Assembly: GCA_943787175.1 (NCBI GenBank)
Contig: CALSLK010000006.1
Coordinates: forward strand, 62,001 to 126,000
Direction: 5' to 3'
From: an uncultured Alphaproteobacteria bacterium
GTDB lineage: Bacteria; Pseudomonadota; Alphaproteobacteria; SP197
Length of the DNA: 64,000 bases
Positions within the stretch are counted from its first letter, which is position 1; every line of letters starts with the position of its first letter. Positions 1 to 8,564 of this stretch are shown one piece after another. A program made the translations under genes and the position numbers. Under the pieces are notes generated by a model. It saw only the letters and a list, made by a program, of their open reading frames with translations, searched no databases and was not told the DNA's origin.

Positions 1-359
1 CAGGGTGGCAGTTTAGAACGCCCATCGGAGCAGCATGCAGCAACACCGTGTCGACAATGCGCGGCGTACCGGCATTGACCAGCAAATCAAGCTCCAGCGA
101 CCTCACCAATTCCAGGCAGTCCGGCACCGTTGTGATCTGAGACGTAAAACCTGGGAGGTCTCTCAGGCAGAGGAAGAACTGGCAGCCTTCCTCCGGTGCG
201 TTGTTCATGAACACGCAAATCGCGAGCTTTGATAGTAGCGGGATCAACCAGTACCGCGTCGATCGCCACACCCCGTTCCAGCATAGCCTGCACAATGCGC
301 CCAGAAAGGATGCCATCGACTGTCGCCAACGCCCCGATCTTGAGCATGTTCCCGTTCAT
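1..359 (-). pseudogene. Formyltransferase family protein, 5' part, frameshifted, runs off the window
   Basis: Last visible gene of the nonulosonate operon. The N-terminus begins MLKIGALA and reads as a Rossmann-type formyltransferase until about position 120, then hits a stop. The other minus-strand frame immediately continues the same protein with LLVNAGTPRIVD and then GVLNCHP, the conserved core of 10-formyltetrahydrofolate-dependent sugar or methionyl-tRNA formyltransferases. So one indel lies near 110-125. The start overlaps the preceding gene's stop (ATGA), with a second possible ATG at 345-347. In this context an N-formyltransferase acting on an amino sugar of the nonulosonate is the likely role (inference). 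The C-terminus lies outside the window. Whether the frameshift is real or a sequence error cannot be told here. Confidence 0.7.
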
Positions 360-1474
360 GCCGTGGCTGCCTCAGGTCGGAGCAAGTGTGCAACCAGCCC
401 CAGATAACGTTGTGTCGCGCCCGACGGCAACAGTTCGTCACAGCGCTCAACGGTCTTTCCCGCGGATCCAAGAAAGGACAGCAGCATCCTCTTCAAGTCT
501 TCTCCTGTGGTGGCTACCGGAGTTGCGCCACCAGCGGTCGTCGGCAGCCAGGCCGCCTCCTTGATGTCCGGCAGCACTGAAAGTGTCGGCTTTTCCAACA
601 GGCAGGCCTCGACCAGGAGAAAGGTTGTCATGCCGATGACAAGATCGGCACAGGTAATCAGGTCCAGGGGGTCTCCGCCATGGCTGACGGCATCTATCCT
701 GTCGCGCAGCGCACCATAGTCCCCCGCCTGGTTCTTGGGATGGAGACGGAGCACGAAATGAGGCCGTGCCTCCATGCCTTCGAGAGTATCAAGCACCGCT
801 TCGAGAATGACGGTTGTGCGGTCATCGCTTGTGCCACTACCGACAAAGTCCGAACCGGGAGCGATCCGGCTCGCCAACGGATTCAGCCGACTAACTGCCT
901 CGGCCAGGAACACAACAAGCGGCTGGCCGGGTTTCAACCCTGGCGCCAGCCGAGCGCGAAACAAAGCGGTCGTCTCATCATCCATGGCCCGCCGACGGGC
1001 ACGCACGATGTCGTAATGGGGGTGGCCGCAGATCGTGATCCGGTCTGGACGGAAACCCAATCTTTCGTAGACCTTGGCGGTCGGGGAATCGGGCACAGCC
1101 AGCCAATCGGGAGCGTGATGAAGTGGATCGTCGCTCAAGCCGCGGAAACGGCGATCCGCATTGGCAAGCATGTCGATCGCCGCGACTGAGGGAATTGCGC
1201 GCGCACGGGCCGCCTCGATCATGGCCAGACTCGACCCCTCGCTATTCTCTGACGTTCCGGCCAGCACCAGGTCCGGCACCACAGAATCCAACGCATGCGC
1301 TGGTTCATCGCCGGGCCCATCATGCTGGTAACCCCGTGCGGTCAGAAATTCTGCCACACTGGAATCCGCAAGGAAGGTGACGTGATGGCCGGCCTCGCGC
1401 AGAGGAACCACGAGTGGGGCCACAACATTGGCTGCTCCGGGATCTTCGACATGCAGCAGGATACGGCTACTCAT
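356..1474 (-). CDS. GT-B-fold glycosyltransferase/epimerase-like protein of the nonulosonate operon
   Basis: A protein of about 372 residues starting MSSRILLHVEDPG. A longer reading begins 15 codons upstream, but ATG 1474 overlaps the preceding stop by ATGA like every other junction here. It has an N-terminal Rossmann-like half with a glycine/alanine-rich nucleotide-sugar loop, a middle ICGHPHYDIV segment, and a C-terminal half with HFVLRLHPKN and an acidic LITCADLVIGMTTFLLVE stretch. This layout resembles UDP-GlcNAc 2-epimerase/CDP-glycerol transferase-type GT-B proteins. I cannot assign a substrate. It may be a sugar-modifying enzyme or the transferase that attaches the nonulosonate. No signal peptide or membrane segment is visible. 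Confidence 0.6.
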   Translation of the reverse strand: MSSRILLHVEDPGAANVVAPLVVPLREAGHHVTFLADSSVAEFLTARGYQHDGPGDEPAHALDSVVPDLVLAGTSENSEGSSLAMIEAARARAIPSVAAIDMLANADRRFRGLSDDPLHHAPDWLAVPDSPTAKVYERLGFRPDRITICGHPHYDIVRARRRAMDDETTALFRARLAPGLKPGQPLVVFLAEAVSRLNPLASRIAPGSDFVGSGTSDDRTTVILEAVLDTLEGMEARPHFVLRLHPKNQAGDYGALRDRIDAVSHGGDPLDLITCADLVIGMTTFLLVEACLLEKPTLSVLPDIKEAAWLPTTAGGATPVATTGEDLKRMLLSFLGSAGKTVERCDELLPSGATQRYLGLVAHLLRPEAATA

Positions 1475-2451
1475 GATGCGACCAGCCGGGATGCCGCAGC
1501 AGGCCCGTCTTCGAGGCACTTAAGAATTCTGCCGCTGAATTTCTGGCGTCGTAGCTCCAGGACAAAGTGTGCCCGTGCGCGGTTGGTATCGCGTGCAACC
1601 ACAAGCACAAATTCCATGAGACGCTGCAGCAGCGGTTCGTCCTGCATCCCAAAGCTCAGATGAGGTGTGAGACCCTGGAAATCTGGATAAAGCAGTTGCG
1701 TTACAGGAACGTTGACCTCCAGCACTTCTGGCTTACGAGTCAGTGCGATCTGGCCGCCTTGACACAGGATGCTCATGTCCCAGAGAAAATATGGATCACC
1801 CGGGAGCCGTGCGATGGTGAGCGGCAGGTTGATACTGCCGTCCCGCAGGGCCAGAAGATTCGTGTCACCCGAGCAGCCTGCATGCTCGACTTGCCAGTTG
1901 CGATCCCACCATTGATGAAACAGGTCGAACATGTGGACCCCGGAATGAACGGCAGACCCCGAATGGGCAAAGGATGCCGATAGAGGATTGCCTAGTTCAC
2001 CACGTTCGATCATGCCTGCGACCATCTCGACACCGCCATGAAAACGGCGAGGGAAATCCACGAGAACAGGAACGCCCAGGGCAACAGCCCGTTGCAGCAA
2101 GTCGATGGCTTCATTGGGGTCCGTCGTGAGAGGTTTCTCCACAACAATCGCTCTGGGCCGGCGCGCCAGTGCATCAGCGAGATCACTGCCATGCCGGTCG
2201 TCAGGGGTGGCAATGCAGATAATATCCCAGCCACTATCGAGCCAGATGTCACGCTGACGAGGCGATTCTCTCACGACCCAACGCTGTTCTGCGATCTGCG
2301 CGCGCACAGGGTCAATGTCATAGAATCCGCCCAGCATCATGCCAGTCGTACGCTGGACTGCATGGGCAAGACTAAGCACGTCTTTACTGCCTGGAGCATC
2401 AAATCCCTGGGCCATTCGTCCCGCACCCATGATGCCGACAGAGAGCACCAT
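1471..2451 (-). CDS. Gfo/Idh/MocA family NAD(P)-dependent oxidoreductase
   Basis: 326 residues. The N-terminal dinucleotide-binding motif GIMGAGRMAQ starts at about residue 7, and the family signature EKPLTTDP is at about residues 100-110. The C-terminal half is the usual Gfo/Idh alpha/beta domain. Members oxidise or reduce sugar ring positions. Here it probably modifies the nonulosonate or one of its precursors. It is separated by only 2 bases from the upstream cytidylyltransferase gene and overlaps the downstream gene by ATGA. The substrate is not deducible from sequence. Confidence 0.75.
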   Translation of the reverse strand: MVLSVGIMGAGRMAQGFDAPGSKDVLSLAHAVQRTTGMMLGGFYDIDPVRAQIAEQRWVVRESPRQRDIWLDSGWDIICIATPDDRHGSDLADALARRPRAIVVEKPLTTDPNEAIDLLQRAVALGVPVLVDFPRRFHGGVEMVAGMIERGELGNPLSASFAHSGSAVHSGVHMFDLFHQWWDRNWQVEHAGCSGDTNLLALRDGSINLPLTIARLPGDPYFLWDMSILCQGGQIALTRKPEVLEVNVPVTQLLYPDFQGLTPHLSFGMQDEPLLQRLMEFVLVVARDTNRARAHFVLELRRQKFSGRILKCLEDGPAAASRLVAS

Positions 2452-2453
2452 GG

Positions 2454-3212
2454 TCAGGTGGCCCTTCCGGCGCGCACGTCAACACAACGTTGGTGAAGGC
2501 CATCATGCGCGCGGATCCAGGCAATCAATTCGGCTGCGCCATAGTGCGGTGCATTCGCGGCAAGGTCTTCATGCAGGGCCCTGATCAGATCGTAGTCCTC
2601 AGCATAATCGAGCGTGACGAGCAGGTCTTCAGCACCCATGCAGGCATCATGGGTGACGAAGTGCGGACACCAGCGACCCCCACTCTCGTGCCGGTAGAGC
2701 CCGAGTGAAACATGCTCCCGGTCATCGGGATCGTCCGTTTCCTTCTCCAGGGTGAACAGGGCCTGTGCCTCGAACGCCTGCACATCCAGGCCTGCGGGGA
2801 CGGCTCGATGAGTGCCGGTATTGCTGACATAGGCGTGATCACCGCGGGTTTCCAAAAAAGAAGCTAGGACCTCACCCACGATGGCGGGATCGAGCAAAGG
2901 ACAATCGGCCGTGATCTCGACACAAATATCAGCCTTCGACTGACGCAGCGCACCACAGACCCGACCCAGAACGTCGTCCTCACTCCCCCGAAAGACGCTG
3001 ATGCCAAGCTGCTCGCACAGAACAACAATGGGGTCGTCGGTGGCGTTGACGGTGGTTGCCACAACAATCTCATCGATTCCCGGCGCACGGGCCAAACGCT
3101 CCACCAGCACTTCCAGCAGCGGTTGTCCGCCGGCAGGCATCAGCACCTTGCCCGGAAGGCGCGACGAGGTCATGCGAGCCTCGATGGTTGCAACGACGCG
3201 CGGTTGGGTCAC
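2454..3212 (-). CDS. SpsF-type cytidylyltransferase (second copy)
   Basis: 252 residues of the SpsF/CMP-nonulosonate synthetase-like nucleotidyltransferase family. The N-terminus has IEARMTSSRLPGKVLMP, the family's nucleotide-binding signature with conserved R and K. VEITADCPLLDP follows, with the metal-binding Asp region. The protein would transfer CMP to a 2-keto-3-deoxy sugar acid. It is a paralogue of the gene at 7639-8382, so the operon encodes two such enzymes. They may act on different sugars or on modified and unmodified forms (inference). It starts inside the stop of the preceding aminotransferase gene. Confidence 0.75.
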   Translation of the reverse strand: MTQPRVVATIEARMTSSRLPGKVLMPAGGQPLLEVLVERLARAPGIDEIVVATTVNATDDPIVVLCEQLGISVFRGSEDDVLGRVCGALRQSKADICVEITADCPLLDPAIVGEVLASFLETRGDHAYVSNTGTHRAVPAGLDVQAFEAQALFTLEKETDDPDDREHVSLGLYRHESGGRWCPHFVTHDACMGAEDLLVTLDYAEDYDLIRALHEDLAANAPHYGAAELIAWIRAHDGLHQRCVDVRAGRAT

Positions 3213-4495
3213 ACCTGACCCTCGGCTGCGCGGTTAGAAAGAGCCGGCAGGTTGCTGAAGACCTTCTCGAAGGCAGCGATCACGTCTGCCACATCGTCAT
3301 CATCAAGCTCATAGGAGCAAACCCCAACCGTCAACAGTTCGCTGTCGTGATAGCGCTCCGCAACCGGGCAGAGGCCGCGCGTATAGGTGCGATCCGAAAG
3401 TGTGAACGGGAACCCGTCACGTCCGATCGCGACGCGGCGCTGGAAGGCGGGCAACAGGTAGAGTGGTGCAACATAACCCTGCCAGACAGGCGCGCCCTCT
3501 GCAGCAAGTGCGCGCACGACCGTGTCGCGCGAGACACCGGTCTCTGCTTCGTCATATCGCCCGCCCCAATGATAGAAGGCGTGACGACAATCCTCGCGCA
3601 CCATCGGCGGGGTCAGCCCGGGCAGGTCTTCGACCACACGTGACAGACGTAATGCAATTTCTTCGCGCCGTGCGACCAGGCTTTTGGCTTTCTTGAGCTG
3701 CTCGGTGCCGATGGCCGCGCTGAGTTCGGTGAGCCGGAAGTTGAAGCCTATCAGGTTCGTCGCATCCTCAATCTCCAGCGGCTCAACAACGTTTTCACCG
3801 TGATTTCGTATCAGGCGCAAACGCAGGGCAAAATCCTCATCATCGGTCGTGCAAACGCCGCCCTCACCGGTATGGAAATGCTTGTGATAATTGAGGCTGA
3901 ACACACCCATATGGCCGATCGTTCCGGCAAGCCGGCCACGCTCGGTCGCGAGCGGCCCCTGGGCATTGTCCTCGATCAACACGATGCCCTTTTCGTCGGC
4001 CAGCACACGCAACTCATGCAGTGCAGCGGGATGGCCAAACAGATTGACAACGATAATCGCACGGGTACGAGACGTGATCGCCTGGCGCACCAAGTTCGGA
4101 TCGAGACAGTAGGTGTCTGGTTCGATATCGACAAAAACCGGAATACCGCCGTAGATCAGGGGGGCCATAGCCGTTGCCGACATGGTGTAGGGCGGCACGA
4201 TGACCTCATCTCCCGGCGACACACCTGCCGCACCCACTGCGGCAATAAGCCCGGAGGTATTGGAGTTGACGGCAATGGCGTGGCCTACCTGGAACTGTTC
4301 CGCCCAGGCCGCTTCAAAGGCCCGCACTTCCGTGCCACCGTCAAAAGCTTCGCACCATGCGCCGACATAGCCCGAGAGCTCACCGGTTTGCATGACACGG
4401 TCGACCGCACGACGTTCTTCCTCACCAATGGTGCGATAAGGCAAAAGTTCGCGATCAATCTCGGGCTTGCCGCCCAAAAGTGCCAACGTGCTCAT
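3209..4495 (-). CDS. DegT/DnrJ/EryC1/StrS-family PLP aminotransferase
   Basis: 428 residues, a sugar aminotransferase of the DegT family. The substrate and PLP pocket residues VNSNTSGL (about 77-84) and VLIEDNAQG (172-180) are present, and the PLP Lys is K205 in the motif SLNYHKHFHTGEGG. It is distinct from PseC further up the operon, so it probably installs an amino group on another carbon or another sugar of the same glycan. Its start overlaps the stop of pseI (ATGA) and its end overlaps the next start. The exact substrate is unknown. Confidence 0.8.
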   Translation of the reverse strand: MSTLALLGGKPEIDRELLPYRTIGEEERRAVDRVMQTGELSGYVGAWCEAFDGGTEVRAFEAAWAEQFQVGHAIAVNSNTSGLIAAVGAAGVSPGDEVIVPPYTMSATAMAPLIYGGIPVFVDIEPDTYCLDPNLVRQAITSRTRAIIVVNLFGHPAALHELRVLADEKGIVLIEDNAQGPLATERGRLAGTIGHMGVFSLNYHKHFHTGEGGVCTTDDEDFALRLRLIRNHGENVVEPLEIEDATNLIGFNFRLTELSAAIGTEQLKKAKSLVARREEIALRLSRVVEDLPGLTPPMVREDCRHAFYHWGGRYDEAETGVSRDTVVRALAAEGAPVWQGYVAPLYLLPAFQRRVAIGRDGFPFTLSDRTYTRGLCPVAERYHDSELLTVGVCSYELDDDDVADVIAAFEKVFSNLPALSNRAAEGQV

Positions 4496-5568
4496 CCGTC
4501 GCGCGCTCCATCGCTGATGTCGTCGGTCTCAAGTGGTTTACCGCGCGAAATCGATCGCGCCGCCTTGCGACCCAACAAGTCGGGCAGCATCTTCGGCGCC
4601 AGTCCGTATCCCGGCCTGATCGAGCGCACATTCTCGTCAGTAAAAACTTCACCCTGGGCAATGTCAGCCACCACATAGAGCGAACGACGCAGCACCATGT
4701 TTCCGGCCTCGCTGGGTGAAGGGTCGCCGCGCACCGAACCCAGAGCAGCGTGTGCCTCACGGCAGCCATCAACCAGGGCCTTGAGTTCGTCAGGCTCCAG
4801 CGAGAACGCCGCATCGGGGCCACCATCCACGCGCGCCAGGGTCACGTGTTTTTCGATCACCGCCGCACCAAGCGCGATCCCGGCCATAGGCACAGCAATG
4901 CCTGGCGTATGATCCGAGAGGCCCGTCACCACATCAAAACTGCGAGCCAGGTCGGGAATGGTGCGCAGGTTCGAATCCTCGGGCGGCGTGGGGTATCCAC
5001 TGGTGCAATGGAGCAACACGAGACCGGCATCACTGGTATCACGGGCGGCCTTCACGGCATCGGCGATCTCGTCACGACGCGCCATCCCGGTCGAAATAAT
5101 GAGAGGTTTCCCCGTTGCTGCGGCATGACGGATAAGCGGCGTATCGATGATTTCGAATGAGGCGATCTTGTAGGCAGGCGCATCGAGGGTCTCGAGAAAG
5201 TCGACTGCCGTTGGGTCAAAGGGCGAACTCAGCACGACCATGCCAAGTTCTCGCCCACGGGCAAACAACGCCTCGTGCCATTCCCATGGCGTATGGGCTT
5301 CCTGATACAGGTCATAGAGACGCCGACTGTCCCACAATCCGCCTTTGATCAAGAACTCGGGCCCATCATGGTCAATGGTGATGGTATCGGCCGTATAGGT
5401 CTGCAGCTTGACCGCGTCGGCTCCTGCCTCGGCAGCGGCCTCGACCAGACGCATGGCACGTTGCAGTTCGCCATTATGGTTGCCCGATAGTTCAGCAATG
5501 ACAAAGGGAGGTGCATCGCCGCCGATTTGCCGCCCTGCAATCTTGACCACGTTTCTGTCCTTCATCAT
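4492..5568 (-). CDS. pseI: Pseudaminic acid synthase
   Basis: About 358 residues starting MMKDRNVVKIAG. An upstream in-frame extension exists, but ATG 5568 shares one base with the preceding TGA and gives the usual family length. It condenses phosphoenolpyruvate with 6-deoxy-AltdiNAc to form pseudaminic acid. The NeuB-type barrel carries FVIAELSGNHNG, KLQTYTADT, YKIASFEI, the SDHTPGIAVP loop and GAAVIEKHVTL with the catalytic Glu/Lys/His. A C-terminal SAF (antifreeze-like) domain follows (RRSLYVVADIAQGE onward). Presence of PseB, PseC and PseG upstream favours PseI over NeuB or LegI. Confidence 0.88.
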   Translation of the reverse strand: MMKDRNVVKIAGRQIGGDAPPFVIAELSGNHNGELQRAMRLVEAAAEAGADAVKLQTYTADTITIDHDGPEFLIKGGLWDSRRLYDLYQEAHTPWEWHEALFARGRELGMVVLSSPFDPTAVDFLETLDAPAYKIASFEIIDTPLIRHAAATGKPLIISTGMARRDEIADAVKAARDTSDAGLVLLHCTSGYPTPPEDSNLRTIPDLARSFDVVTGLSDHTPGIAVPMAGIALGAAVIEKHVTLARVDGGPDAAFSLEPDELKALVDGCREAHAALGSVRGDPSPSEAGNMVLRRSLYVVADIAQGEVFTDENVRSIRPGYGLAPKMLPDLLGRKAARSISRGKPLETDDISDGARDG

Positions 5569-7025
5569 CAAGCCGCCACTGGCAGTTGGTGCAACAGGCC
5601 ATCGCCCGACGGGACATAACCTGCCCGTTCGAAGAGATTGAGTGAGGCTGTGTTCTCCGGCTTGACAAACGCCGTCAGGCGGTCGCGTGGAGCAAGCCTG
5701 CGCACCAGAGCAAGTGCGGCCCACCCGACACCCTGCCCACGACGTTCGGGCGCAACCACGATGGAGACTTCCGAGCCTGCTGCCCTGCGATCAAGCCGGA
5801 CAAGCCCAACTGCCTGGCCATCGAGCTCAACCATTGCGAACAGGCAATCTTCATCAGCAAGACGACGATCGAGCCAGACGACATGATCGTCCCAGGCGGG
5901 GACTTCAGGATTGCGCGCAAACTGCCGAGTCTGGGGGGCAGACTGCCAAAGGAACATCTGTTCAGCATCATCTGTCTCGACCTTGCGCAGGGCGACAGTA
6001 TCACCCGATGCCAGGGACTGCGTCGAGACCGCAGCCATTGCAAACCTGCGGGTTCCGTAGCCATCGCAAAGAGCCCCCGCTCCCTCGCTCATGGCCTTGA
6101 GCCCAGCGGGGTCAGCCGCGAGGCTCGCGAGGAGGGAAGCCAGGGCATTGCTGTCCAGACATTCGATGCAGCCTGCCAGTCGTGCAGCCCCGGCAGCTTC
6201 CAGACCGGCAGCCACAAACTTCTGATTATCGGCAACGACCACCAGAACAGTCGGCAAGGCCAGTGCGCACCGTTCCAGTGCACCGCCGCCGCCCGCGCCA
6301 ATGGCAAGATCAGCAGTGGTCATCAGAACAGCCATAGCCTGGGCGTCGATGTCGACATGAACAGTGAGGCCAGAATCAGCTTCACGCTCCAGTCGTGTCC
6401 GATGTGGTGCGCCTGCACCCAGAACGATATCGATGGCTGCTTCGGGCAAGGCCGAACGCACGGCATGTAGCGCCAGGGTCGCAAGGTCAGCTTGATCGAC
6501 CTGACCAGGCATCACCAGAACACGGCCCACACGATCGGGCCCTCTGCGTTCCAGGGCTTGGGGACGCCGACGGCGAAAGGCCGAGCGCAAGAGCGCATAA
6601 CGTGCGCCAAGCAGCATCCTGCAGGAAGCCGGGACGTTGCTGATGTGCCGGTCTGATGTCACGCCGGGCGTGGGATCAAGCAAGGCTTCACAGTCATGGC
6701 GGCGATCACCAAGGTCATCGATCACTAACAATCGGTTTGTCCGGCCGCGTTGTTCGCGCTCCAGCACCTGGTCCACGCCATAGTCATCGATCACGAGCAG
6801 GTCCGTAGGCGTAGCTGAATCCAGGTTCGTAAGGGGCACCGTGCCACGCCGGAGGGCGCCGACCACATCGGGCGCCTCATCGTTACATTCGAGAGCACAG
6901 TTCCAGCCAAGCGACCCCAGCTCCTCAGCCAGGGAGAGGCATCGGATCGCATGGCCACCACCAATGTGTGTGCCCGCGCGAAATCTGAAAACCGCGTCCA
7001 GGGTCACCGCTTTTCCATCAGCCAC
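5568..7025 (-). CDS. pseG: PseG UDP-sugar hydrolase fused to a GNAT acetyltransferase (PseH-like)
   Basis: 485 residues, two domains. Residues 1 to about 335 are PseG, which removes UDP from UDP-2,4-diacetamido-trideoxy-altrose. The signature IGGGHAIRCLSLA carries the catalytic His25, and a GT-B-like C-terminal half includes LAIGAGGGGALERCALALP. Residues about 345-485 are a GNAT domain starting at TVALRKVETDDAEQMF, with the acetyl-CoA loop ERRGQGVGWAAL and a C-terminal FERAGYVPSG. PseH performs N-4 acetylation just before PseG acts, so the fusion joins consecutive steps. It overlaps the methylase gene by about 22 bases. No separate pseH is seen in the operon. Confidence 0.85.
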   Translation of the reverse strand: MADGKAVTLDAVFRFRAGTHIGGGHAIRCLSLAEELGSLGWNCALECNDEAPDVVGALRRGTVPLTNLDSATPTDLLVIDDYGVDQVLEREQRGRTNRLLVIDDLGDRRHDCEALLDPTPGVTSDRHISNVPASCRMLLGARYALLRSAFRRRRPQALERRGPDRVGRVLVMPGQVDQADLATLALHAVRSALPEAAIDIVLGAGAPHRTRLEREADSGLTVHVDIDAQAMAVLMTTADLAIGAGGGGALERCALALPTVLVVVADNQKFVAAGLEAAGAARLAGCIECLDSNALASLLASLAADPAGLKAMSEGAGALCDGYGTRRFAMAAVSTQSLASGDTVALRKVETDDAEQMFLWQSAPQTRQFARNPEVPAWDDHVVWLDRRLADEDCLFAMVELDGQAVGLVRLDRRAAGSEVSIVVAPERRGQGVGWAALALVRRLAPRDRLTAFVKPENTASLNLFERAGYVPSGDGLLHQLPVAA

Positions 7026-7642
7026 CAGGTCAGGTTGTCCAGACCCGTGGTGCGTTTCCAGGCAAAGCCATAATCGAGTATCTGGAGTTCAGGAAACGAA
7101 TCCATCCAGAACGATCCGAAGTCACGCTTGAACAGACGCTCGGAATGTCCGCGATAACCAATCTCCTCAGCCTTGTTGGAGAAGTATTCGATACAGACGA
7201 CGTAGCGTCGCGCCACACGATAGATTTCACTGCATGACGCCAGCAGATCATCGGGATGAATGTGGATCAACACGCCGCTGGTGAAAGCCAGATCGACGGC
7301 ACCATCAGCAAGGTCGATGTTGGCGGCAAACCCCTCATGCACATTGTCGGCTGGCACAACGCCATCATCAACCAGAACGCCGCGCGCCTTGCCGTTGGGC
7401 TCGATTGCGAAAAACTCGGCATCGCTGATTTGGCGCAGGGCGCGCAGGTTGTTACCGATGTTGGCGCCGACCTCCAGGATGCTCTGGGGCGCGGCACCTT
7501 CCAGGCGCGCCATGATGGGTGCCCACAAGGCAACCCGCGCACGCAGCTCACGTGCCGAGTTGGTGTTGCGGTCGGTGTAGTCGTTGCCGAATTCGCCACG
7601 CCAGAATTTAAGCTGTTCACTCTTGCTGGGGTCAGTTGTCAT
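7004..7642 (-). CDS. Pseudaminic acid biosynthesis-associated methylase
   Basis: 212 residues, class I SAM-dependent methyltransferase fold. It starts with the characteristic QLKFWRGEFGNDYTDRN, then motif I SILEVGANIGNN, the acidic FAIEPNG, and DLAFTSGVLIHIHPDD, and ends with a Trp-rich TTGLDNLTWWLMEKR. This arrangement matches the methylase family repeatedly found beside pse genes, whose methylated product is not firmly established. Its start overlaps the cytidylyltransferase stop by ATGA, and its end overlaps pseG. Confidence 0.82.
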   Translation of the reverse strand: MTTDPSKSEQLKFWRGEFGNDYTDRNTNSARELRARVALWAPIMARLEGAAPQSILEVGANIGNNLRALRQISDAEFFAIEPNGKARGVLVDDGVVPADNVHEGFAANIDLADGAVDLAFTSGVLIHIHPDDLLASCSEIYRVARRYVVCIEYFSNKAEEIGYRGHSERLFKRDFGSFWMDSFPELQILDYGFAWKRTTGLDNLTWWLMEKR

Positions 7643-8382
7643 GGCCTGGTCTCCTGGGGCAACGCGTCGTGATGATCAGCGTTGAGGGTTGCAATCTCTG
7701 GGTGCACGTCGAGCACATCAGCGATTTCCAAATAACCTGCGATATGCGGCAGGGGCTGCAGGTGGTCGAACAAGGCCTCGAAAAAGGCATAGTCCTCGGG
7801 ATGGTCGAGCGTCCAGCGGCCCGCGACGGCATCGCCACCGGGCCCATCAAGCGTGACCCGCCTGATCTCTGGACTGCGTCGCAGCCACGGCGTGACGTGC
7901 TCTCGATCATGAGGCTCGCGTGCTTCTTTGCCGGCGCGTTCCAGCGCGGTGCGCGTCATGGCCTCGCAATCGAGCCCATGGGGCCAAGCGCGGGGCATGT
8001 TGTTACAGGCATAGTCGGCACCCGACGCGTCCAGCGCAGCCAAGACCTGGCCGCAGATATCCGGGTCGATGGCAGGACAATCGCTGGTCACACGCATGAT
8101 GATGTCGGCCTCCACGGCGCGCGCTGCTTTGAGGTAACGAGCGAGAACATCTTGCTCGTCCCCCGCTACGACAACCGCACCGGTCTGCCGGGCCTCATCG
8201 GCCAGGCCGGATCCACCCTCGCCCTCTGGAATGGCGCAACACACGACATCCACACCCGGAATGGCCCGGCAACGTGTCAGAACATGTTCCAGTACCGTAT
8301 GTCCGGCCAGCGGCAACAAGACCTTGCCGGGCAACCGGGTCGAGGTCATGCGCGCCTGCACGATGACAGCAGTGACACTCAC
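7639..8382 (-). CDS. pseF: SpsF-type cytidylyltransferase, probable CMP-pseudaminate synthetase
   Basis: 247 residues, SpsF family. N-terminal VQARMTSTRLPGKVLLP nucleotide-binding signature, then RVTSDCPAIDPD with the metal-binding Asp. Activates the finished sugar acid with CMP. It lies between pseC and the methylase/pseG genes, which fits the PseF step better than the second copy at 2454-3212, but the division of labour is inferred. The start is GTG at 8382, sharing GTGA with the stop of the small zinc-ribbon gene; no other start keeps the N-terminal signature intact. Confidence 0.75.
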   Translation of the reverse strand: MSVTAVIVQARMTSTRLPGKVLLPLAGHTVLEHVLTRCRAIPGVDVVCCAIPEGEGGSGLADEARQTGAVVVAGDEQDVLARYLKAARAVEADIIMRVTSDCPAIDPDICGQVLAALDASGADYACNNMPRAWPHGLDCEAMTRTALERAGKEAREPHDREHVTPWLRRSPEIRRVTLDGPGGDAVAGRWTLDHPEDYAFFEALFDHLQPLPHIAGYLEIADVLDVHPEIATLNADHHDALPQETRP

Positions 8383-8558
8383 GAGAGACGCACCGGAAGG
8401 CTGCGCTCACCCAGGAACCGCTTGGCGCCCTTGGGGGTCAATTCGGTAAACCGGAATATGCTGGCCGAAGCGACACAGGCGCTACACACACCGTTCTCGT
8501 TAAACTGCAGGTCGGGTTTCGTTTCGGGGTAAAGACAGGTGGCGCAATAACGGACCAT
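8379..8558 (-). CDS. 59-residue zinc-ribbon protein resembling the N-terminus of N-acetyl sugar amidotransferases
   Basis: Small ORF starting MVRYCATCLYPETKPDL and containing two CxxC pairs (YCATC and VCSAC), about 17 residues apart. This pattern matches the N-terminal zinc-binding module of WbpG/PseA-type N-acetyl sugar amidotransferases, but the ATP-pyrophosphatase domain is absent. The rest is a basic 30-residue tail. It has its own Shine-Dalgarno (GAGG, 4 bases before ATG 8558), sits 6 bases after the pseC stop and ends in a GTGA overlap with pseF, so it appears to be a maintained translationally coupled gene rather than debris. Possible roles are a zinc/iron-binding subunit or a regulator. 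A degraded amidotransferase is the alternative. Confidence 0.65.
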   Translation of the reverse strand: MVRYCATCLYPETKPDLQFNENGVCSACVASASIFRFTELTPKGAKRFLGERSLPVRLS

Positions 8559-8564
8559 GATCCC

